NCBI RefSeq assembly: GCF_014695575.1
Contig: NZ_JACJOO010000015.1
Span: 149,214 to 213,213 of the forward strand
DNA from: Leptolyngbya sp. FACHB-8
GTDB taxonomy: Bacteria > Cyanobacteriota > Cyanobacteriia > Elainellales > Elainellaceae
Direction: 5' to 3'
Length of the DNA: 64,000 bases
The notes beneath the pieces are model-generated. The model worked only from the letters and a program-made list of their open reading frames with translations, had not been told where the DNA came from and did no database searches. The translations under genes and the position numbers were made by a program. The stretch's first letter is position 1. The number at the start of each line of letters is the position of its first letter. Below, piece by piece: positions 49,795 to 59,235 of this stretch.

Positions 49795-50035
49795 TGGCTT
49801 AGGTTCGGGTTAAGGGTGGTTTGCAGGAACCTCCTGTATTGAATCGGTTCTTGAGGGTGTACGTTGTATGGCCTCGTTGTACAACGATTCACGTAGGAGG
49901 CTTCAGGTGTGAAGTGACAAAAAATGGCTTCTAATCCAACCCCCAGTGCTCAGCGGAATACGCCTATGTTGGGTGGTTTAGGTGCTTCGTACCCCGCACC
50001 AGCTAACGTAGGCGTATTTCCGCCGGGTTGGACTG
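49795..50035. repeat. Cluster of degenerate palindromes upstream of the PPC-domain gene
   Basis: It begins with a family-B-like end (CTTAGGTTCGGGTTAAGGG, 49798-49816), then a degenerate family-C element (about 49826-49906, AACCTCCTG ... GTAGGAGGCTT). A large cruciform follows (about 49936-50031: CCAACCC...CGGAATACGCCTA / TAGGCGTATTTCCG...GGTTGG, with GCTTCG in its internal hairpin). The layout suggests a family-C element inserted in a family-B copy. The open frame at 49924-50148 reads through this structure and is not considered a gene. Confidence 0.55.
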
Positions 50036-50047
50036 GGCGTGCCATGT

Positions 50048-50075
50048 TAAAAAAAATACTCCGGTTTTGCGGAGT
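50048..50075 (-). terminator. Minus-strand terminator-like hairpin
   Basis: Read on the minus strand: ACTCCG, loop CAAAAC, CGGAGT, then ATTTTTTTT. No minus-strand gene ends here, so it may block antisense transcription leaving the PPC-domain gene. Confidence 0.5.
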
Positions 50076-50202
50076 CACCCGGGTAGGACGTGTAACAAAA
50101 GATAGAACCCGCGTGATTTTTTGGCCTTATGGGCAATCTAGGAAATAACACGGGTGAGCCAACTCTTCTATACCCGGATTTACTTTAGTGTTAAGGACTG
50201 CT

Positions 50203-50604
50203 ATGAAGCTTCTTCCTTTTGCGATCGCTCTTGCTACCACCTGTCTCAGCGCTCTAGCACTGCCTGCCCAGGCCCAATCAGTTTTGATGGAAGAGAACGG
50301 TGCTCTCGAGCAGGGCGATGAGATGTTGTCCTCTGACAATAGCCTGTACGATGTCTACACCTTTGATGGGGAAGAGGGGCAAGCTATTAAAATCGACCTG
50401 GCCAGCAGTGAGTTTGATACCTATCTGGCTGTGTTGGGTCCCAGTGATGAAGTGCTGGCTGAAAATGACGACGCTGAAGGCAGCACTAACTCATCCATTA
50501 CTCTGACTCTGGCAGAATCGGGAACGTATACCTTCATTGTGAATGGATATGATAGCTCCAGTGTGGGGCAGTATGTGCTGACAGTTTCTGAGCAGGCTGA
50601 GTAG
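50203..50604 (+). CDS. Exported PPC-type (pre-peptidase C-terminal) domain protein
   Basis: 133 aa from ATG 50203 (MKLLPFAIALATT); the signal peptide is cleaved near QAQS. The mature part is one beta-sandwich of the bacterial pre-peptidase C-terminal (PPC) type: GDEMLSSDNSLYDVYTFDGEEGQAIKIDLASSEFDTYLAVLGPSDEVLAENDDA...SSITLTLAESGTYTFIVNGYD...GQYVLTV. In other proteins PPC modules accompany secreted proteases or lectin-like proteins; here it stands alone with no catalytic domain, so a binding role in the periplasm or cell surface is inferred. Very acidic. Confidence 0.85.
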   Translation: MKLLPFAIALATTCLSALALPAQAQSVLMEENGALEQGDEMLSSDNSLYDVYTFDGEEGQAIKIDLASSEFDTYLAVLGPSDEVLAENDDAEGSTNSSITLTLAESGTYTFIVNGYDSSSVGQYVLTVSEQAE

Positions 50605-51209
50605 TCGTTGCGTTTCTAACTAGTATTCGACAACTTAAGTTTGCCTTTATTGAGGGATGGGGGGTGCTTCGCAACCTCCCATCTTTCAATATCTAAATAT
50701 AGAGGAGCTTTCACCAGAATTCAGAGTTCTAGTTCTGATGTTGCGAATGGAGCTATGAGGAATGTGGGGCTGCTGTTCAACATCCCGTTTCATAACTCCA
50801 TTTACCAATAGGTGGTCTTAAATAAGTGCAAGATGGGTTCTCCTCACTGAGCCAGACTGTAGAACAGTTCGACTCAGTGAAAAACTTTAAAGTGTGTTTT
50901 GAAGATACCTGATAGGGCTATTTCTTGTGCGTCAGGTGCACGAAAAATACCTTTTATAAAACTGACTCTAGCTCTGTGTATAGGTGCTTTAGCCTACCTT
51001 CATCTCTAACGTTGGTCAACGCGAGTATATCTTGAGGGGCATGGCAACACGAAAGCATTGATTTATTTTAGTGAATAAAGCTAAAGATCCTGAGCTATTT
51101 TTCCGGGAGTGTTGGTGTTGTCGTTGTGACGTCAACATTCATGGAAAAACTGTTCGCAATAATGAAATTTATAACCGTATTCGTAAAAGCGATCGCCAGG
51201 GGGTAATGT
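50605..51209. other. Intergenic region with degenerate hairpins
   Basis: Imperfect palindromes are seen at about 50642-50700 (GAGGGATGGGGGGTGCTTCG... with GCTTCGC tip) and 50745-50805 (GAATGGAGCTATGA ... TCATAACTCCATT). A fragment near 50886 (TTTAAAGTGTGTTTTGAAG) resembles a family-D arm. A short open frame (51071-51256) overlaps the next gene and has no support. The promoter of the phosphatase gene is expected in the last 150 bases. Confidence 0.4.
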
Positions 51210-52316
51210 ATGACAGATTGGATACGCGCCATTTCCCAGGGCACCGCTACCCTTAACGATGCCTACGATGCGGTTAAGGGAAAAATTACTCGGTTGTTGC
51301 GTCTTGAAGACCCGATTCAAATTATGGCGTATCGGGGTTATGGCACCCCAGAATGGCTGTTTGTGAAGGGGCGAGTTTTGCAAGACCAGGGGATTAAAAT
51401 CCGTGAGACAAAGGCGCGTCTCCTAGAAAACGTGGTGAATATGTATCGGCGCTTTGCCACGGATGAAGTGCCAAAAGCCCGATTAAGGGTTTCTTTGGGA
51501 GATATTTATCAAGAAGTTGTAACCGATCGAGAAGGATTTTTTGAGACGGAGTTACGTCCCTCGTCCCCTTTGGAGAGCGATCGTCTTTGGGAACGAATTG
51601 ATCTGGAATTGCTGCATCCGCTCTCGAAGCGGTATGGAGCTGTACGCGATCGAGGGCAGGTTCTCATTGTGCGAGAACAGGCTCGTTTTGGCGTTATTAG
51701 TGATATCGATGACACCATCGTAGAGACTGCTGCAACCGATTTGTTAAAGATGATTCGCATTGCTTATCTGGGCAACGCTCAAACCCGTAAGCCGTTTGAT
51801 GGGGTTCCTGAGTTTTACCATGGGTTGCAACGGGGGGTAAGTGGAAAGGAAGGAAACCCTATCTTTTATGTTTCTAGCAGTGCCTGGAACATGTATGACG
51901 TGTTTGAACAATTTATGGATATCAAACGCATTCCTCCAGGTCCAATCTTGCTACGAGATATTGAATTATCGCTCGAAAATTTGCTGTCATTCAAGCATGA
52001 GATTCATAAGATTGAACAAATTCGACCGATTTTTGAACGATTTCCTCACCTACCATTTATTTTGATTGGGGATACGGGCCAACGGGATGCTGAAATCTAT
52101 CAGAACCTGGTGCAAACTTATCCCGATCGCATCCTTGGAGTCTACCTTCGAGATGTTACTCCTAATAACACAGCACGGCATGAGATATTGAAGACGATCG
52201 AACAAACAATTCGTGATTTAAGTTGTTCATTTCTCGTCTTTCAGAATACTCAAGATGCGATCGAACATGCTGCCCGGCAGGGTTGGCTTGAACCTGAGAA
52301 GACTCTTGTGAAGTAG
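51210..52316 (+). CDS. App1-family (DUF2183) phosphatase
   Basis: 368 aa. The catalytic HAD-like segment GVISDIDDTIVET (about 161-173; DxDxT at D165, D167, T169) with downstream FYVSSSAWNMYDVFEQFM, ILLRDIEL and PFILIGDTGQRDAEIY identifies an App1-type domain; yeast App1 is a Mg-dependent phosphatidate phosphatase. The N-terminal 150 residues form a conserved lead-in with an Ig-like strand pattern (VKGRVLQDQGI...RLRVSLGDIYQEVVTDREGFFETEL). Cytoplasmic, no signal. Lipid phosphatase activity is inferred from the family. It stands alone on the plus strand. Confidence 0.88.
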   Translation: MTDWIRAISQGTATLNDAYDAVKGKITRLLRLEDPIQIMAYRGYGTPEWLFVKGRVLQDQGIKIRETKARLLENVVNMYRRFATDEVPKARLRVSLGDIYQEVVTDREGFFETELRPSSPLESDRLWERIDLELLHPLSKRYGAVRDRGQVLIVREQARFGVISDIDDTIVETAATDLLKMIRIAYLGNAQTRKPFDGVPEFYHGLQRGVSGKEGNPIFYVSSSAWNMYDVFEQFMDIKRIPPGPILLRDIELSLENLLSFKHEIHKIEQIRPIFERFPHLPFILIGDTGQRDAEIYQNLVQTYPDRILGVYLRDVTPNNTARHEILKTIEQTIRDLSCSFLVFQNTQDAIEHAARQGWLEPEKTLVK

Positions 52317-52452
52317 TCGTTCAGCTCATATCTTTCATGGTCGTATTTTAACTGTGTAATTCATTTTGTAAGAGGGGTACTGAACGCCCTTCTCATAAAT
52401 GAATGACCTGCCTAGAACTGTTGAGTTCGCTAAGCCTCTCTGGTGAGAACTA

Positions 52453-52547
52453 TATAGCCCTGTGCACGTTGATTAAGTACGGTGGTGTGGGGCACGAAGT
52501 GCCCCACACCACCGTTGCTGTACTTAACGCACTTGCACATCGCTATA
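52453..52547. mobile_element. Palindromic element family A, intact copy (95 bp)
   Basis: Ends TATAGCCCTGTGCACG / TGCACATCGCTATA; central hairpin GGTGGTGTGGGGCAC / GTGCCCCACACCACC with a GAA loop; the segment TTGCTGTACTTAACGCA carries the uninterrupted site into which family B inserted in the copy at 18675-18897. Flanked by AACTA on both sides with one extra T on the right. Confidence 0.85.
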
Positions 52548-52821
52548 TAACTAAGGTTAGGTCAAATTAACGATAATTTACCTCAAAGTAGGGGTGCGTA
52601 TTCCCTTCAATACTCGTAATTTGAAGGCAGCTGAGCCTGTTACCGAATAACCCTGTCAACGGTAGAGGCTACTGAGGAATTCCAGGGGAATAACCGGGTT
52701 CAAAACCTGTACAGGCAGTATTCCTATCAAATGGCCTGTCCAAGTATGGGTTTTTAAGTGAGATAAACGGTCAACAAGTGACTGAGCGATTGAACACTAT
52801 TTTTGTAGGAGAATAACCGCC

Positions 52822-53868
52822 ATGGTTACTACATTGGATGATACAAAGCGGATGATGATCGGTGAGCGATTAGCCGACTTGAAAGCATTCCAGAACCTCA
52901 TTATTTCCAACGATCAAAAACTGCTAGAAGCGTGCTCTTATAATGATGTTCGCGAGCGGTTGCAGAACATGCTTGAGGATGACCAGAAGAATCTGGGCAT
53001 CATCGAAACAGTAATTGTGCAATATGGTGTTCCGGCAGAACCCAATGCCGCAACGCATAAGTTCATCGAACGATTCCGGGAAATGATGTCGGATGGTGAA
53101 CTGACCTTTTACCAAAAGCTAATTCAACATGAATTGCTCAAGCATGGGCAGGCCATGAGCGGCATTGTCATCCACAAGGCTGCCCAGAAGGTTGGTGCAG
53201 ATATTGAAACGGCGATCGCCCCTCTCAATACCGTGAACTTCGAAGGTCGTGCCCACCAGGAGCAACTGAAAGGCGTGCTCGAACAAGTGGGTGTGCGCGA
53301 AATGACTGGTCAGGATGCTGACCAGGGGCTGTGGGCTCGGGTTCAGGATGCGATCGCCGCCCTCTCCGGTATGGCTGGTAGCGTCATCACCCAGAATACG
53401 AACAAACAGGACATGAACATCCAGACTCTCATTCGTCTGGATCACAACAAGACCAACACCATCTTTACGGAAATCGGGGCAACCCGCGACCCACAGAAGT
53501 TGCAGGAGTACTTCGGGCAACTCTATAAGGATCTGTCGGCTCATGCCCTGGCTGAGGAAGAGATAGTCTATCCCCGCATTCGTGGCTTCTATGGTGATAG
53601 CGATACCCAGGAACTCTACGATGAGCAGGCCCAGATGAAGTCGATGCTGGAAGACATCCGTTCTACTGATCCTAATCAGGTTGATGAGTTCCGCCACAAG
53701 GTGAAGCAGCTGATGGACATGGTAGGTGACCATATCCGCCAGGAAGAGAGCACGATGTTTGCGGCGATCGACCAACATTGCAGCACCGAGCAGAAAGAAC
53801 AAATGGCTACGGAATTCAAAGCGGCTAAGAGCCGGATTCAACAGGGAATGGCTGCAAATCTTTCCTAG
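52822..53868 (+). CDS. Hemerythrin HHE-domain protein
   Basis: 348 aa. The C-terminal half (about 198-345) is a hemerythrin-like four-helix bundle with the di-iron ligands H-E-E-H pattern: LIRLDHNKTN, HALAEEEIVYPRI, and VGDHIRQEESTMF. The N-terminal 160 residues are an additional all-helical domain (RLADLKAFQNLIISNDQKLLEACSYNDVRERLQNML...HKFIERFREMM) seen in cyanobacterial members. Hemerythrins bind O2, NO or iron; the role here may be oxygen/iron sensing or stress protection, which the sequence does not decide. GGAG lies 12 nt before ATG 52822. Single gene between long spacers. Confidence 0.88.
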   Translation: MVTTLDDTKRMMIGERLADLKAFQNLIISNDQKLLEACSYNDVRERLQNMLEDDQKNLGIIETVIVQYGVPAEPNAATHKFIERFREMMSDGELTFYQKLIQHELLKHGQAMSGIVIHKAAQKVGADIETAIAPLNTVNFEGRAHQEQLKGVLEQVGVREMTGQDADQGLWARVQDAIAALSGMAGSVITQNTNKQDMNIQTLIRLDHNKTNTIFTEIGATRDPQKLQEYFGQLYKDLSAHALAEEEIVYPRIRGFYGDSDTQELYDEQAQMKSMLEDIRSTDPNQVDEFRHKVKQLMDMVGDHIRQEESTMFAAIDQHCSTEQKEQMATEFKAAKSRIQQGMAANLS

Positions 53869-54768
53869 TAGCTGTTTGAAATTCAGGATTAGCGTGGAGT
53901 AAGTCATGACTAATTCGCCTTTCACTCGTTTCCCATAGCTTCTTGTTCTGGTAAGTGGGCTTTTGCTTCTGCAAAAAATACCGCTCAAGGAAATTCAGGA
54001 AATTGCTATTGGAGGTAGGGAAAGGATTTTATGTAAGACAGGGGGCCTATGTGTCTCCTGTCTTTGCTTGTTGGGCTTGCTTCAATAGCTTTTACAACTG
54101 ATGTGGGGGATTTCTTTTTCTAAGGTCTAAGTTACAGCCCATGGAGTGTCCTACAGCTCCTTGCTATGGCAACGGATTGGAAATACGGTCGAACTGTATC
54201 GATTAACTAATGACTTCTATAAGGTTATTTTATGTTTTGTCGAGGCTGCTCTCTGGGGATGGTGGTTGGCCTTGATTCTGGAGGGCTTGCAAAGTTGCGG
54301 TTCCTCTGCTCCTATGGTGGTTGCAAAGTTTTTTGTAATCTGGAGACTTCCCCTTTCCGTGGCCGCTTCGACAAAATGCTAGACTTTTATTGCCTTAGAT
54401 AGACCTTGAAGGCTGTCCAGCCATTCGGGTTACACTTGGGCATCCACTCCTCCCTAAGATACTGACGCTGCCCGATTGAGTTGCAAGGATGTGTACCAGT
54501 AGATTTGAGTAGACAGTCTCGAAAAGAAGCACAGGTACCCTATTCGATTGGCCTCTTCTGGCTTAATAATCAGACTCTAGAAAGTTTACTTTTTGGTGGC
54601 TGCTGTGCGATCGCCCTCTACCGTATTGGTATGGGCCGCGTTGCTTCAGCAGTCTCTTTTTCATGAGTTGCCAAAAGAATCTAATCCCCTGGAAAAAGCA
54701 TCACTCCTATGGTTATTCAATCGCAGGTCTAACGAACACAACACATGAAAAGGAGGGGTCCAACGGGT
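53869..54768. other. 900-bp intergenic region, no gene recognised
   Basis: Only short frames with no family features (for example 54146-54382) are open. No long palindrome is present, unlike most other gaps in the window. AGGAGGGG at 54751-54758 serves as ribosome site of the next gene. A small RNA cannot be excluded but none was recognised. Confidence 0.5.
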
Positions 54769-56265
54769 ATGAAGCTTAGCCTGGGCTGGTCTACTAATAA
54801 TATTTGGATACTTATCAGACGCTTACTATGGTTGGGTTTTTGGTCACTAGTCATCCCCACTGGGCTGTATAGTCTTTGGCTTTATCGTGGCCACTCGTTA
54901 CTACCCCTGCAAATTGCATTAATGGCGATCTCCCTGTTGGGTTTGGTGGTCGTCAACAGCGAGACCGTTGCTGTTCTTCAGCGAGGGCGATCGCAATCGT
55001 TTGAGCGGGTCAGGGGGTTACTCCAAAAGTTCCTTCCGGGTTCGGCTCCTGTAGTCGAACCGATGGTCACGGTTGTTCCTCCCCAGCAGCTTCCGTTTGT
55101 CTCGGTGATCGTGGTGGCCTACCTGCCCAATGAGCAAGACATTATTCTGGAAACCCTGGAACACTGGCTCACTCAGGTTGAGACTCCGTCGGTTGGCTGG
55201 GAAGTGGTGCTGGCCTACAACACCCCAACCCGTCTTCCGGTAGAGGCGCAATTAGAGCAACTGGCTCGCCAGTTTCCAGAATTAATCCTGTTCCCGGTGC
55301 ATGGCAGTACCTCCAAAGCCGAGAACCTGAATGCAGCGCTACAACGGGTTAAAGGGGAGATGACGTGTATCTTTGACGCGGATCACCTTCCTGCCCGAGA
55401 CTGTTTAATGCGTGGCTGGGCATGGCTGAAAAACGGTCACTATGACGGTGTTCAGGGCCGCAATATCATCCGGAACTACGACGACAACTGGTTAACAACG
55501 CTGGTGGCCGTAGAATTTGAGTGTATTTATGGGGTCAGCCATTATGGGCGATCGCTGCTAACAGATACGGCATTATTTGGAGGGTCTAATGGTTACTGGC
55601 GTACCTCCGCAATCCGTTCTGTTGGCTTTTGTGCCGCTCGTTTAACAGAGGATATTGACGCAACACTGCGGGCCTTGCTACAGGGGTACCGTATCGTCCA
55701 TGACCCCGCTATTCTGACAACGGAGCTGGCACCGGATAATCTGAAGTCATTGTGGTTGCAGCGGCAGCGCTGGAGCCAGGGGTGGATTGAGGTGGCGCGG
55801 CAATACCTGGGCGGGGTATTGCGATCGCCCTATCTTGATCCCTTCCAAAAAGTGGGTTGGGTCATTATCCTGCTCTATAGTCAATACTTCCATCCCATTA
55901 TCTGGCAGGCCATTCCGATCTCTCTGAGTTTGGCGCTGATTGATCCGGGCCATAACTTGACCGATGCGATGGAAACCTGGAATTGGAGCATGATGGGTAT
56001 TCTAACCCTGAGTATTGTGGCTCAGGTGGTAGTTGCCATTCGTCCAAAGTTCTCGAATTCGCCCCTGTCCCTCTGGCATGGAGCGCTCTACTGTTTGCTG
56101 TCTCCTTTCTACTTCTGGTTCCGTAGTGTGGTAGCCCTGGTCGCGTTCTACAATCACATCTGTGGAAGTCGCACCTGGCATGTCACCCGGCGTACTCGCC
56201 GTAAAGCGGCTCGTCTTACGATCCATCCCCAACCCGAAGAACCCTATCCTGTGCGCAGTCGATAA
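54769..56265 (+). CDS. BcsA-like family 2 glycosyltransferase
   Basis: 498 aa from ATG 54769, chosen because AGGAGGGG precedes it; the ATG at 54745 has none. Two N-terminal transmembrane helices (about 15-60), then a GT-2 domain with PFVSVIVVAYLPNE, SKAENLNAAL, DAD (about 202-204), TED (about 293-295) and QRQRW (about 330-334), the D,D,D,QxxRW set of processive beta-glycosyltransferases. Three to four C-terminal helices follow. It probably polymerises a sugar at the cytoplasmic membrane and passes it outward for exopolysaccharide; glycolipid synthesis is an alternative. No PilZ domain and no bcsB partner are seen. Confidence 0.86.
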   Translation: MKLSLGWSTNNIWILIRRLLWLGFWSLVIPTGLYSLWLYRGHSLLPLQIALMAISLLGLVVVNSETVAVLQRGRSQSFERVRGLLQKFLPGSAPVVEPMVTVVPPQQLPFVSVIVVAYLPNEQDIILETLEHWLTQVETPSVGWEVVLAYNTPTRLPVEAQLEQLARQFPELILFPVHGSTSKAENLNAALQRVKGEMTCIFDADHLPARDCLMRGWAWLKNGHYDGVQGRNIIRNYDDNWLTTLVAVEFECIYGVSHYGRSLLTDTALFGGSNGYWRTSAIRSVGFCAARLTEDIDATLRALLQGYRIVHDPAILTTELAPDNLKSLWLQRQRWSQGWIEVARQYLGGVLRSPYLDPFQKVGWVIILLYSQYFHPIIWQAIPISLSLALIDPGHNLTDAMETWNWSMMGILTLSIVAQVVVAIRPKFSNSPLSLWHGALYCLLSPFYFWFRSVVALVAFYNHICGSRTWHVTRRTRRKAARLTIHPQPEEPYPVRSR

Positions 56266-56555
56266 GGTTTAGCGATGCAGAACTTGACCCTTCATCAGGG
56301 ATTAGTTCTGCATTAATCAGGGCTGCTAGAAATAGGGGGGGAAACTCCAGAAGCATTTGTTGAGCCCTCCTCTGACTCGCTGTTATTTCTTGGCTGCTAT
56401 AGATGCCTTTTGTTCTCGTGGTGACGACAATGATGTTTTTAGGCCAATAAGTTTTGGTCTTCTAATAAACGCCTTCAAGAGAGTGATTAGCTGTAGCTAT
56501 CGATAGCCTCAATTCAAAGAAAAAACTGCCGAATACACATCATCATGAATCGGAT

Positions 56556-56592
56556 AAGGAGAGCGTTGGGGTTTAACCCCGACGCTCTCCTT
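56556..56592. terminator. Bidirectional terminator-like hairpin
   Basis: AAGGAGAGCGTTGGGG / CCCCGACGCTCTCCTT with a 5-nt loop, in the gap between the convergent glycosyltransferase and M48 genes. Confidence 0.65.
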
Positions 56593-56642
56593 GTACCAGG
56601 CGGCTGTAGCTACAGCTTTAATGGCTGCTTGAGAATTTATTA

Positions 56643-57629
56643 TCAGCTATTGGGGCGCGATCGCTTAATCCGGTCGATCTCGGCCTGAAGGTCAGCTAGC
56701 TCGCGGCGTAACCGTTCTACGTCATCGCTGGTGTTAGAAGTAGAAGGAGGTGCCGGTTCTACATCCACCGCTCCCTGGGTGCCACGACGATAATTCCCAG
56801 CTCGAATCTGGCGGAATTCCTCCGAATTCGCCCATTCCTGTAGAAAGGAAACCCGCTCGACTGTAAACGGATGGGTTTGAAAAACGTTTTGGGAGAGATT
56901 GTTGTAGAGGAAGAATTTGTAAACCTGGTTCAAGCCATCCTGATCTAGATCCTGATAGCGTTGGGATTGGCGCATGAACTCCTGTAAATTCAGTTCATTA
57001 GCATAGCGGTTACTGCCTCCCGCCAGATGCATCATGTTTTGTAAAACAGGATTGAGGTCATCCATGACCAACAGAGCGGCCCGATCAGCGGACAACTCTG
57101 CTTTGCGAAGCCACTCATAAAATGCCAGAATCATCCCGGTACTAACCAAGGTGCTGAGGCCGAAGGTCATCTCTGCCAGCCCCGAAGCAACGGTAATGGC
57201 CCAACTTGCCATCTGGGTCAGGGTATTATGGCCACACTTCAGGTGCCCCAACTCATGAGCAATAACAGCCCGTAGTTCCTGAGAGCCGCTAATCTCTAAC
57301 AGACCTGTACTGAGGACGACGGAAGGGCGCTCTTGCCCAATGGCATAAGCGTTTACCATTGGAGATTGAGACACAAAGAGAACTGGCTCGGGAGAGATAT
57401 CTAGATCTCGGAGGCATTCTCGAAATATTTGATAAATGGTGGAGTACTGGCGAGGGCCTACTTCGATGCTGTTCCCCATGAGGTACACGAAGCGGGGCCG
57501 ATCAAACGTGAACTCGACGAAGCGGCGAGCTACAAGGTCAAAACCGGGCACACTGCGCAAGGCTTGCTCAGCCTGGGAATCCAGGGGATGGCGAAATGCT
57601 GCGGCTGAAATTCCAGGGTAGGAGGGCAT
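56643..57629 (-). CDS. M48-family zinc metallopeptidase with C-terminal coiled coil
   Basis: 328 aa. Zinc site HELGH (125-129) and third ligand E178 in RKAELSADRAAL define an M48 (HtpX/Ste24-type) peptidase. Unlike HtpX the N-terminus has no strong transmembrane pair; hydrophobic stretches flank the active site (SWAITVASGLAEMTFGLSTLVSTGMILAF, about 142-170). Residues 285-328 are a Pro/Ser linker and a short coiled coil (VERLRRELADLQAEIDRIKRS) that may mediate oligomerisation. Probably membrane-associated protein quality control. ATG 57629. Co-oriented with the cyclophilin-RTX gene upstream (80 bp). Confidence 0.9.
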   Translation of the reverse strand: MPSYPGISAAAFRHPLDSQAEQALRSVPGFDLVARRFVEFTFDRPRFVYLMGNSIEVGPRQYSTIYQIFRECLRDLDISPEPVLFVSQSPMVNAYAIGQERPSVVLSTGLLEISGSQELRAVIAHELGHLKCGHNTLTQMASWAITVASGLAEMTFGLSTLVSTGMILAFYEWLRKAELSADRAALLVMDDLNPVLQNMMHLAGGSNRYANELNLQEFMRQSQRYQDLDQDGLNQVYKFFLYNNLSQNVFQTHPFTVERVSFLQEWANSEEFRQIRAGNYRRGTQGAVDVEPAPPSTSNTSDDVERLRRELADLQAEIDRIKRSRPNS

Positions 57630-57709
57630 AAGGGAAGAGGGCAGGAATTGGCTGCATCTAGTTTAATCGCTGATGTTTGAATCGCTGACGTCCATCACTT
57701 CAGAAGATC

Positions 57710-59203
57710 CTACGCTTGAATCAAAAAGTCTGAAGCGGCCACACTTAAACCATTGCTGAAATCAGCAAATTGCCCACCGCTCCCAAACCCAGCAGCCTGA
57801 CGGTTTTGATTGTAATACAAGGCCCCTGTGGCTCGAATGTAGGTGAAGAGGGCCCTGCTAGACTGAGCTTGAGCAAGCGTACCTACGGCCTGAAAGCTAA
57901 CCTGATTGCTGCTGAGGGCTGTAAATGTCGTGCGATCGAGAATCAGTTTATCGGGTCTCTGGAAATCAGTGACGACATCAATACCGATTGAGGATGTTTG
58001 AAAGGTACGACCTATATCAAACACAAACTGATCTGCCTCGGTTCCGCCCGTTAACGTGTCGCTACCGAGCCCACCGATGAGGCGATCGCGCCCCCCAGCC
58101 CCCAGAAGAGAATCAGCATCCGCGCCCCCATCGAGTCTGTCATTCTCGGCACCGCCATTGATGCGATCGCGACCCAACCGCCCGATGAGCTGGTCGTTGC
58201 CGCCAAAACCGAAAATACGGTCATTGCCCCTTAAGCCATCAATCCGATTATCAGCGTTTGTTCCGGAAAGAACATCATTGCCTACAGTAGCGGGATTTTG
58301 CTGGACTGTTACCAGGAAGGTGTCTTGGATAAACTGCCCAAGCAGGTTGGTCGCACGGACGGTGATGGTGGCAGTTTTAATGGGAGCAGGACGATAACTG
58401 AGCACCAGGTTATTGTTCTGGATACGGGCGTTGACCAGAGCAGAGTTTGAGTTTCGGACCACGTTAAACCGCAACTCGCTCAACTGTGAAACGGTAATGC
58501 TGCGATAGCGTACCAGATCCTCGTCTCCGGTTACGGATGGATTGGCGGGATCAATCTGTAAAGGCAGGGTATCAAAGGCTCCCTGGCCGAAGAAGCCTGT
58601 GCCATTAAAGCGGGGAACAGTGGCGATCGCATCGATAACATCCAGATCAGCGGGTAAAACCTGGCCAAAGACTGTAAACCCGCCGTTCTGGGCATCCAAG
58701 TTGGCCGAGTTGTTGGCTAAGTTAAAGAACCACTGGTTGGTTGCACTGTTGGGGTCTCCCCCTAATTTAGCCATGGCGATCGTACCGCGCAGGTTGGACC
58801 GTCCAGCACTAAACTCATTCTGAACAGGTGCATTAGCGGGAATAACCCCAACTGCTGCTGCACCGTTGTTCGGGGTTGCCTCCAGTACGGCGTCTAATCC
58901 ATTTACAGTAAAACCACCGCCCTGCACTACGAATCCCGGTACAGAGCGGTGAATAATTGAGTTGGTGTAAGCGCCGCTGTTAACGTAATTTCGGAAGTTT
59001 TGAACGGTCAGTGGAGCTCCAGCCCCAGGCTGATCAAACAAAACAACGTTTGTGACCCCACCATTCAAAGCCGTATTGTAGAGCTCAAACCTGGCTACCA
59101 AGCCGGTTGTCAGGGTATCGTCAAAGTTATTGAACAGATTGATCGTTGTGGTTTCGGCTTCTCGATCTACAACGTTAGCGATAGGATTGACCGCAATTGC
59201 CAT
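57710..59203 (-). CDS. Cyclophilin-type peptidyl-prolyl isomerase fused to RTX calcium-binding repeats
   Basis: 497 aa. Residues about 35-235 are a cyclophilin domain (FRNYVNSGAYTNSIIHRSVPGFVVQGGG, RGTIAMAKLGGDPNSATNQWFFNLANNSANLD, GGFTVFGQVL). The catalytic Arg is kept in IIHRSV. A beta-sandwich linker (about 240-305, cadherin-like TATITVRATNLLGQFIQDTF) follows, then RTX nonapeptides at about 310-395 (LRGNDRIFGFGGNDQLIGRLGRDRINGGAENDRLDGGADADSLLGA and on). No N-terminal signal: export by type I secretion is inferred. Thus an extracellular or surface foldase is likely. The gene has its own start ATG 59203, 32 bp before the metF stop region. Confidence 0.86.
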   Translation of the reverse strand: MAIAVNPIANVVDREAETTTINLFNNFDDTLTTGLVARFELYNTALNGGVTNVVLFDQPGAGAPLTVQNFRNYVNSGAYTNSIIHRSVPGFVVQGGGFTVNGLDAVLEATPNNGAAAVGVIPANAPVQNEFSAGRSNLRGTIAMAKLGGDPNSATNQWFFNLANNSANLDAQNGGFTVFGQVLPADLDVIDAIATVPRFNGTGFFGQGAFDTLPLQIDPANPSVTGDEDLVRYRSITVSQLSELRFNVVRNSNSALVNARIQNNNLVLSYRPAPIKTATITVRATNLLGQFIQDTFLVTVQQNPATVGNDVLSGTNADNRIDGLRGNDRIFGFGGNDQLIGRLGRDRINGGAENDRLDGGADADSLLGAGGRDRLIGGLGSDTLTGGTEADQFVFDIGRTFQTSSIGIDVVTDFQRPDKLILDRTTFTALSSNQVSFQAVGTLAQAQSSRALFTYIRATGALYYNQNRQAAGFGSGGQFADFSNGLSVAASDFLIQA

Positions 59204-59235
59204 AACAGTATTGATTTATATCTGGACAGTTAAAT

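Noticed and set aside
49924..50148. 74-codon open frame on the plus strand
   Set aside because: It lies inside the cruciform at 49936-50031 and resembles no protein family.
53869..54768. Small open frames of 60-78 codons in the long gap
   Set aside because: No ribosome site, no family similarity, and unusual tryptophan/cysteine-rich composition.
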